Made by a program: the position numbers and the translations under genes. A stretch of 10,062 nucleotides of DNA from an uncultured Roseateles sp. (GTDB lineage: Bacteria; Pseudomonadota; Gammaproteobacteria; Burkholderiales; Burkholderiaceae), in contig CAMPJJ010000154.1 of NCBI GenBank assembly GCA_946886855.1, positions 1-10,062 on the forward strand. Direction: 5' to 3'. Under the pieces are notes generated by a model. The model was not told the origin of the DNA and ran no database searches. It saw only the letters and a list, made by a program, of their open reading frames with translations. Of this stretch, positions 6,062-10,062 are shown piece after piece (position 1 is the first letter of the stretch; each line of letters opens with the position of its first letter).

Positions 6062-6089
6062 ATGATAGGCGGCGGTAACGAAATGTCTC
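6062..6089 (-). promoter_or_regulatory. Candidate sigma70 promoter for the solute-binding protein gene
   Basis: On the - strand, GAGACA (6089-6084) and TATCAT (6067-6062) are separated by 16 bp. The -10 matches TATAAT at five of six positions and the -35 matches at four of six. Transcription would start near 6055, giving a leader of about 20 nt before ATG 6034. Confidence 0.5.
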
Positions 6090-6119
6090 CCACGCCTCGG
6101 GGAGAAAGCGACACGCACG

Positions 6120-6137
6120 CTGCGCATTCGTGCGCAG
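6120..6137. promoter_or_regulatory. 18-bp interrupted palindrome, possible operator
   Basis: CTGCGCA (6120-6126) and TGCGCAG (6131-6137) are perfect inverted copies around TTCG. The site lies about 30 bp upstream of the -35 of the binding-protein promoter, where an activator site would fit. It is also downstream of dctP on the same strand and could form a 7-bp hairpin, though no T-run follows. Confidence 0.4.
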
Positions 6138-6178
6138 ACGCGGGCGGGGAAAACACCGAGCCGCGTTGTCGCCCGCGC

Positions 6179-6243
6179 GTCAGGCGATCAGGTCAGGCGA
6201 CCGCGTCATGCACTCCGGTCATGCGCTCGCGTCATGCACCCGC
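6179..6243. repeat. 13-bp tandem repeat, five copies
   Basis: Five adjacent 13-bp units start at 6179, 6192, 6205, 6218 and 6231. The first two begin GTCAGGC and the last three GTCATGC. The left two and right three therefore form sub-families, and two units share the 12-mer CGCGTCATGCAC across the unit border. The array fills most of the gap between the dctP stop (6253) and the promoter region of the binding-protein gene. I found no obvious T-tract terminator for the dct operon here. Confidence 0.8.
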
Positions 6244-6252
6244 ATGCCACCC

Positions 6253-7293
6253 TCACTTGCCGCCGCGCAGCTTCGCCAGCTGCGCCTGCGTGTCGTTCCA
6301 CAGGTCCATCCCCACCTGCGTCGCCACGCCGGCGTTCACGCGGGTCAGCTTGTCGCGCATGCGCGCGGTTTCCGCCGGGCTCAGCTCGTTGACGGCCATG
6401 CCCTTGGTCTTCAGCTCGGCCAGCGCCTTGGCGGCCTCGTCGCGGGTGTCCTTGCGCTCGAAGTCGCGGCTCTTGACCGCGGCCTGCTGCAGCACCGCCT
6501 GCTCGTCCCTGGACAGGCCGTCCCAGAACTTCCTGGACACCGTCACGATCCACGGGCTGTAGACGTGGTTGGTCACCGTCAGGTACTTCTGCACCTCGTA
6601 GAACTTGGCCGACAGGATGGTGTTGTACGGGTTCTCCTGGCCGTCGACGGCGTTGGTCTCCAGCGCGGTGAACAGTTCCGAATACGGCAGCGGGACCGCG
6701 TTCGCGCCCAATTGCTTGAAGCTGTCCAGGAACACGCTGTTCTGCATCACGCGCAGCTTGATGCCGTTCAGGTCTTCCAGCTTGTTGACCGCGTGCTTGC
6801 TGTTGGTCAGGTTGCGGAAGCCGTTCTCCCAGTAGACCAGGCCGACCAGGCCCTTGTCGGTGAGCTTGGCCTTCACCTTGTCGCCGACCGGTCCGTCCAG
6901 CAGCGCGTCGGCTTCGCGGACGTTGTTGACGAGGAAAGGCGTGTCCCACAGCGCCATTTCCTTGGCGATGCCGACCAGCGTCGCGGTCGAGCCGACCATC
7001 ATCTCCTGCGCGCCGCCGATCAGGGCCTGCTGCATCTGCGTGTCCGGTCCGAGCGCGGCGCCGCCGATCGCGCGGATCTTCATCTTGCCGCCGGAGAGCT
7101 TGGCGACCTCGTCGGCGAAGACCTTGACCGCGCGGCCCTGGTTGCTGTTCTCGGCCAGACCGTAGCCGAAGCGGATCAGGCGCGGCTTGATGTCGGCGGC
7201 CTGCGCGGGCAGCGCGGCGGCCAGCATCGCGGCGCTCAGCGCCGTCGCGGCGGTCAGGATCTTGCGGCGGGTGTTCAGGCTCTTCAGGCTCAT
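6253..7293 (-). CDS. dctP: TRAP transporter solute-binding protein (DctP family)
   Basis: The 346-aa precursor has a signal peptide (1-32, Arg9-Arg10, hydrophobic core, cut after AQA). The mature part is a DctP-type receptor with the usual LRVMQN (180-185) and VDGQENP (216-222) motifs. Arg181 is the residue that normally clamps the ligand's carboxylate, and Asn221 lies in the ligand pocket. It captures an organic acid in the periplasm and hands it to the DctQM permease. ATG 7293 has a strong SD, AAGGAG, 6 nt upstream. The upstream in-frame ATG at 7341 would place extra residues before the signal. It is the last gene of the gntK-dctQ-dctM-dctP set, after a 58-bp gap. The symbol is a family name; with gntK as neighbour, gluconate is a likelier ligand than dicarboxylates (inference). 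Confidence 0.95.
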   Translation of the reverse strand: MSLKSLNTRRKILTAATALSAAMLAAALPAQAADIKPRLIRFGYGLAENSNQGRAVKVFADEVAKLSGGKMKIRAIGGAALGPDTQMQQALIGGAQEMMVGSTATLVGIAKEMALWDTPFLVNNVREADALLDGPVGDKVKAKLTDKGLVGLVYWENGFRNLTNSKHAVNKLEDLNGIKLRVMQNSVFLDSFKQLGANAVPLPYSELFTALETNAVDGQENPYNTILSAKFYEVQKYLTVTNHVYSPWIVTVSRKFWDGLSRDEQAVLQQAAVKSRDFERKDTRDEAAKALAELKTKGMAVNELSPAETARMRDKLTRVNAGVATQVGMDLWNDTQAQLAKLRGGK

Positions 7294-7351
7294 GCTTGTC
7301 TCCTTGAGGGAACGGGTCTGGACGGGTTCTTCGACGGTCATCTCGACAGCC

Positions 7352-8644
7352 TCAGCGCATCCACTTGACGGGCGCGGTCACGAGTTCGGGGAACGCGGTG
7401 AACATCACGAGGATCAGCGTATACGTGATGAGGAACGGGTTCACGCCCTTGATGACCTGGTGCATCGACAACCGGCCGACGCCGGCCACGACGTTGAGCA
7501 CCGTGCCCACCGGCGGCGTGATCAGCCCGATGGCGCCGTTGAGCACGAACATCAGGCCGAAGTACACCGGGTCGATGCCGGCCTTGACGGCGATCGGCAG
7601 CATCACCGGGGCGAAGATCAGGATCGTCGGCGTCAGGTCCAGCGCGGTGCCGATGACGACGAGGATCAGCATCATCAGCGCCATCAGCAGCCGCGGCGAG
7701 TCGATCAGGCCGCCGAGCCAGCCGGTCAGCACCCCCGGCAGGTCGGCCAGCGTGATCATGTAGCTCGCGACCTGCGCGCCGGCGCACAGGAACATCACGA
7801 TCGCCGTCGTCTTGGCCGCGCGGACCAGCACGCCGTGCAGGTCGCGCAGGCTCATCTCGCGGTGCACCGCGAAGCTGATCACCAGCGCGTAGAAGGCGGC
7901 CACGACGGCGGCTTCGGTGGGCGTGAACACGCCGGTCTTCATGCCGCCGATGATGATCAGCGGCATCAGCAGCGCGAAGAAGGCCTTGGCGGTGGCCCGC
8001 AGGCGCTCGGCCATCGGCATCGGCGTGCCCGGCGGCAGGTCGATCTTGCGCAGCTGCAGCTTCCACGCGATCAGCAGGCCTGCGCCCATGAAAAGGCCGG
8101 GCACGATGCCCGAGATGAACAGCGCCGAAATCGACGTATTGGTCGTCACGCCGTAGATCACGAAGGGCATCGACGGCGGGATGATCGGCGCGATGATGCC
8201 GCCCGAAGCGATGAGGCCGGCGGAGGTGCCCATCGGATAGCCGTGGCGCTGCATCATCGGCAGCAGGATGGTGGCGAGCGCGGCGGTGTCGGCCAGCGCC
8301 GAGCCGCTCATGCTGGCCATCAGGACCGCGGCGCCGATGGCCACGAAGCCCAGCCCGCCGCGGATGTGGCCGACCCAGGCCTGCGCCATCTCGATGATGC
8401 GCCGGCTGATGCCGCCGGCGTTCATCAGCTCGCCGGCGAGGATGAAGAACGGGACGGCCAGCAGCGGGAAGCTGTCGATGCCGGCGACCAGGTTCTGCGC
8501 GAGCAGCTGGGTGTCCCAGAAGTCGAGCGCCCAGGCCATGCCGGCGCCGGTCAGCACCAGGGCGAAGGCCATCGGGATGCCCAGGCCCATCAGCAGCAGC
8601 ATGCCGACGGAGAAGACGATGAAGGCGAGTGCTTCGTTGCTCAT
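7352..8644 (-). CDS. dctM: TRAP transporter large permease (DctM family)
   Basis: This 430-aa protein is hydrophobic throughout, with about a dozen membrane segments, and has the standard family length. Family motifs visible are SMSGSALADTAALATILLPM (111-130), GIIAPIIPPSMPFVIYG (149-165), GVFTPTEAAVVAA (238-250) and AIGLITPPVGTVLN (371-384). DctM forms the Na+-coupled transport channel of the TRAP system and works with DctQ and the periplasmic DctP. The start at 8644 is 18 bp after the dctQ stop; the purine-rich AAGGGCAGGG upstream can serve as SD but is rather distant. No defects are seen. The substrate cannot be read from the permease; the gntK link points to gluconate or a related aldonate. 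Confidence 0.97.
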   Translation of the reverse strand: MSNEALAFIVFSVGMLLLMGLGIPMAFALVLTGAGMAWALDFWDTQLLAQNLVAGIDSFPLLAVPFFILAGELMNAGGISRRIIEMAQAWVGHIRGGLGFVAIGAAVLMASMSGSALADTAALATILLPMMQRHGYPMGTSAGLIASGGIIAPIIPPSMPFVIYGVTTNTSISALFISGIVPGLFMGAGLLIAWKLQLRKIDLPPGTPMPMAERLRATAKAFFALLMPLIIIGGMKTGVFTPTEAAVVAAFYALVISFAVHREMSLRDLHGVLVRAAKTTAIVMFLCAGAQVASYMITLADLPGVLTGWLGGLIDSPRLLMALMMLILVVIGTALDLTPTILIFAPVMLPIAVKAGIDPVYFGLMFVLNGAIGLITPPVGTVLNVVAGVGRLSMHQVIKGVNPFLITYTLILVMFTAFPELVTAPVKWMR

Positions 8645-8662
8645 GATGGATGCGCCCTGCCC

Positions 8663-9205
8663 TTATTCGACGTCCGACTCGTGCTCGAGGTCGAGCGGCC
8701 GGTTGCGGATCAATTCCCACAGCGCCATGACGGCGATGGCGACGCAGGACAGCAGCGCGGGCAGCGGCAGCAGCGCGTTGGAATAGCCCAGCACGACCGA
8801 CCGGCTGTCCATGCCGACGACGACCTGCTGCCAGGCGCCCCACGCCACCAGTCCCGCCGCGAAGATCACCGCGATGCGGATCAGCGCCGTGATGGCGCGC
8901 AGGGCGGCGGGCTTCTTGCGCAGCGGCAGCAGCAGGCTGGTGAAGGCCATGTGCTCGCCGAGCGGATAGGCGGCGGTCGCGCCGATGAACACCATCCACA
9001 CGAAGAGCAGACGCGAGAGTTCCTCGCTCGCGTTGATGCCGCTGCCGAAGCCGTAGCGCAGCACGACGTTGATGAACACGGCCAACGCCATGACGCCCAG
9101 GCACAGCGCCATCGCGGCTTCGCTGACGGTCTGCAGGCGGGAGCGGCGCGGCGCCGCCGCCGAGGCGCTTGAAGCGGCGGGAACGTCCGATGCGGGCCTC
9201 GTCAT
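8663..9205 (-). CDS. dctQ: TRAP transporter small permease (DctQ family)
   Basis: The 180-aa protein has four hydrophobic segments (about 27-48, 64-82, 103-125 and 145-166). The DctQ signature after the first helix is NVVLRYGFGSGINASEELSR (46-65), followed by FVWMVFIGA (68-76). It has a long Ala/Ser-rich N-terminus (1-24) facing the cytoplasm and an acidic C-terminal tail (DLEHESDVE). DctQ is the small membrane subunit that supports DctM in TRAP carriers. Its ATG (9203-9205) overlaps the TGA of gntK (9202-9204) in an ATGA junction, so the two are translationally coupled. ATG 9205 is chosen because of this junction and because the sequence upstream has no family similarity. Confidence 0.94.
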   Translation of the reverse strand: MTRPASDVPAASSASAAAPRRSRLQTVSEAAMALCLGVMALAVFINVVLRYGFGSGINASEELSRLLFVWMVFIGATAAYPLGEHMAFTSLLLPLRKKPAALRAITALIRIAVIFAAGLVAWGAWQQVVVGMDSRSVVLGYSNALLPLPALLSCVAIAVMALWELIRNRPLDLEHESDVE

Positions 9206-9750
9206 GGTCCGGTCTCCTGATTGTTGTGCGGGGTCAGCAGTGCGAGCGCCTGATCGACCTGTTGCGCCAGACTCAGCGTCGCGGGGACGGTGATGACACC
9301 GGGTTCGCCGACGGGCGATTCCAGCGTGGCGAACTGGCTGTCGACCAGCGTGGTCGAGAAGAAGTGTCGGTCGGCGCGTTCGGCGACGCGCTGCAGCGCG
9401 AGCGCCCGGTCGATGTCGATGAACACGAAGCGCAGCGCCGGACAGGCGCCGCGCAGGCGGTCGCGGTAGGCGCGCTTGAGCGCGGAGCAACTGAGGACGA
9501 CCGGCGACTGCTCGGCGAGCATCTGCCCGAGCCGTTCCAGCCAACCCCAGCGGTCCTCGTCGGTGAGCGGCTGACCGGCTTGCATCTTCGCGATCGATGC
9601 CGGTGCGTGATGGGCGTCGCCCTCGATGAAGGGCCAGCCGAGGGCCTGGGCGAGCGCCTGTCCGACGCTGGTCTTGCCGCAGCCGGCGACGCCCATCACG
9701 ACGATGGCGGGCGCGGACATCGAGGCGGCGGTGACGGTCGGCGAAGTCAT
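9202..9750 (-). CDS. gntK: Gluconokinase
   Basis: GntK transfers phosphate from ATP to D-gluconate, giving 6-phosphogluconate for the Entner-Doudoroff or pentose phosphate route. The 182 residues show the P-loop GVAGCGKTS (20-28), the substrate region GDAHHAPASIAKM (44-56) with PLTDEDRWGWL (61-71), CSALKRAYRDRLR (88-100) and HFFSTTLVDSQFATLESP (129-146). All are diagnostic of bacterial gluconate kinases. Length matches the E. coli enzyme (about 175 aa). Two starts are possible: ATG 9750, just after the operator palindrome, or ATG 9720 (MSAPAIVVMG), which fits a shorter N-terminus. Neither has a clear SD. It is the first gene of the operon and ends in an ATGA overlap with dctQ. This strongly suggests that the TRAP carrier imports gluconate or a close relative. 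Confidence 0.97.
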   Translation of the reverse strand: MTSPTVTAASMSAPAIVVMGVAGCGKTSVGQALAQALGWPFIEGDAHHAPASIAKMQAGQPLTDEDRWGWLERLGQMLAEQSPVVLSCSALKRAYRDRLRGACPALRFVFIDIDRALALQRVAERADRHFFSTTLVDSQFATLESPVGEPGVITVPATLSLAQQVDQALALLTPHNNQETGP

Positions 9751-9751
9751 T

Positions 9752-9765
9752 GGATAGCGCTATCC
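9752..9765. promoter_or_regulatory. LacI-type operator, gntK-proximal copy
   Basis: GGATAGCGCTATCC is a perfect 14-bp palindrome with a central CG, as is typical for LacI-family operators. It lies directly against the ATG at 9750, where a bound repressor would block transcription or early elongation. The core GATAGCGCTATC (9753-9764) recurs at 9840-9851. Gluconate genes are controlled by a LacI-family regulator in E. coli (GntR); no regulator gene lies in this window. Confidence 0.75.
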
Positions 9766-9780
9766 CGAAGTCTGAAAAGA

Positions 9781-9810
9781 GACGGCGATCGGATGAACCG
9801 GTTCGCCGTC
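9781..9810 (-). terminator. Terminator-like hairpin between the two operators
   Basis: GACGGCGA (9781-9788) and TCGCCGTC (9803-9810) form an 8-bp stem. An inner CGG/CCG stem (9790-9792 with 9798-9800) shortens the loop. Read on the - strand the stem is followed by TCTTTT (9780-9775), an imperfect T-run. It could end a transcript entering from the right of the window, or act as a leader attenuator if the gntK promoter lies at the distal operator. Confidence 0.45.
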
Positions 9811-9839
9811 GGGTCCTCGTCGCACAGGGAAGCAGACGG

Positions 9840-9851
9840 GATAGCGCTATC
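9840..9851. promoter_or_regulatory. LacI-type operator, distal copy
   Basis: GATAGCGCTATC is identical to the core of the proximal palindrome, with its centre 87 bp away. Two identical operators at this distance would allow repression by DNA looping with a tetrameric LacI-type protein. A further inverted repeat, TGGTGC-N6-GCACCA (9857-9874), lies just beyond. Confidence 0.72.
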
Positions 9852-10062
9852 TTAGATGGTGCATGGAGGCACCAGATCAGGGATTACGCGGGGTTACGGA
9901 GCATCTCGGATCGGTGCGGTGGCATTCCACGAGCAGCATCTGGGCAAAGGCATTTGGTCTTGCCCGCTGAATCATGTGAGCAACGGGGTTCCGGAGAATG
10001 CGCATCGCGGTGACCTGCCCGGTTTCTCCGAGACGTTGATTTCCAGAGAAGATGGCTCCATC
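9852..10062. other. Right-edge region without a supported gene
   Basis: Together with the operator region this makes 312 bp (9751-10062) without a convincing gene. A + strand frame from ATG 9856 (MVHGGTRSGITRGYG...) stays open to the window end (69 codons). An opposing - strand frame is open from the edge to TGA 9877-9879 (61 codons). Neither resembles a family that I know, neither has an SD in view, and both use far more A/T-ending codons than the neighbouring genes. A gene starting further right may be regulated from here. Confidence 0.3.

Noticed and set aside
6035..6127. Longer version of the solute-binding protein starting at 6127
   Set aside because: It adds 31 residues before an export signal, and the candidate promoter -10/-35 falls inside it.
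6179..6243. CRISPR array
   Set aside because: Units are only 13 bp and directly adjacent, with no unique spacers and no cas genes nearby.
7187..9172. A 661-codon open frame on the + strand opposite the TRAP genes
   Set aside because: It is antisense to dctP, dctM and dctQ, all of which have clear family motifs. The translation is His/Arg/Asp-rich low complexity, typical of a shadow frame in GC-rich DNA.
9750..10013. An 87-codon + strand frame across the operator region
   Set aside because: It runs through both operator palindromes and the hairpin, has no SD and is Arg/Ser-rich without recognisable features.

Overview
This is a very GC-rich window (G or C at nearly every third codon position in the real genes). 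The patatin-type lipase, TRAP carrier, gluconokinase and chemoreceptor tail are all of types common in Betaproteobacteria, most likely Burkholderiales (a Roseateles/Mitsuaria/Rubrivivax-like bacterium). That placement is inference from composition and family resemblance; there is no rRNA or other marker gene here.

Left edge (1-611, + strand): the last 28 codons of a methyl-accepting chemotaxis protein, a strong intrinsic terminator at 136-160, then a probable small gene of unknown function (307-531) with its own SD and a candidate sigma70 promoter. It converges on the next block across a short spacer holding a 10-bp tandem repeat and a GC hairpin.

Block 2 (612-3701, - strand): three overlapping genes, read from right to left. 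First comes a secreted zinc-dependent phospholipase C-like enzyme (signal peptide plus a nearly complete set of alpha-toxin-type metal ligands). Next is a SurA/PpiC-like exported foldase with a degenerate parvulin region, joined by a GTGA stop/start overlap. Last is a single-pass membrane protein with an Ala/Pro linker and a charged helical C-terminus, overlapping the foldase by 11 bp. The arrangement suggests an exocellular lipase with dedicated folding or export helpers. This is the least familiar part of the window.

Block 3 (3946-6034, - strand): an orphan periplasmic solute-binding protein followed 49 bp later by a cytoplasmic patatin-like phospholipase whose C-terminus carries lysines spaced exactly every four residues. 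A sigma70-like promoter and an upstream 18-bp interrupted palindrome lie before the binding protein.

Block 4 (6253-9750, - strand): gluconokinase (gntK), then the small permease (dctQ, 4-bp overlap), the large permease (dctM) and the binding protein (dctP) of a TRAP transporter. This is a complete uptake-and-phosphorylation operon, with gluconate or a close sugar acid as the likely substrate. Two copies of the palindrome GATAGCGCTATC, 87 bp apart, precede gntK and look like paired operators of a LacI-family repressor. Between them is a terminator-like hairpin. Downstream of dctP is a 13-bp tandem repeat (five copies). The last 200 bp of the window have lower GC and no gene I can support.
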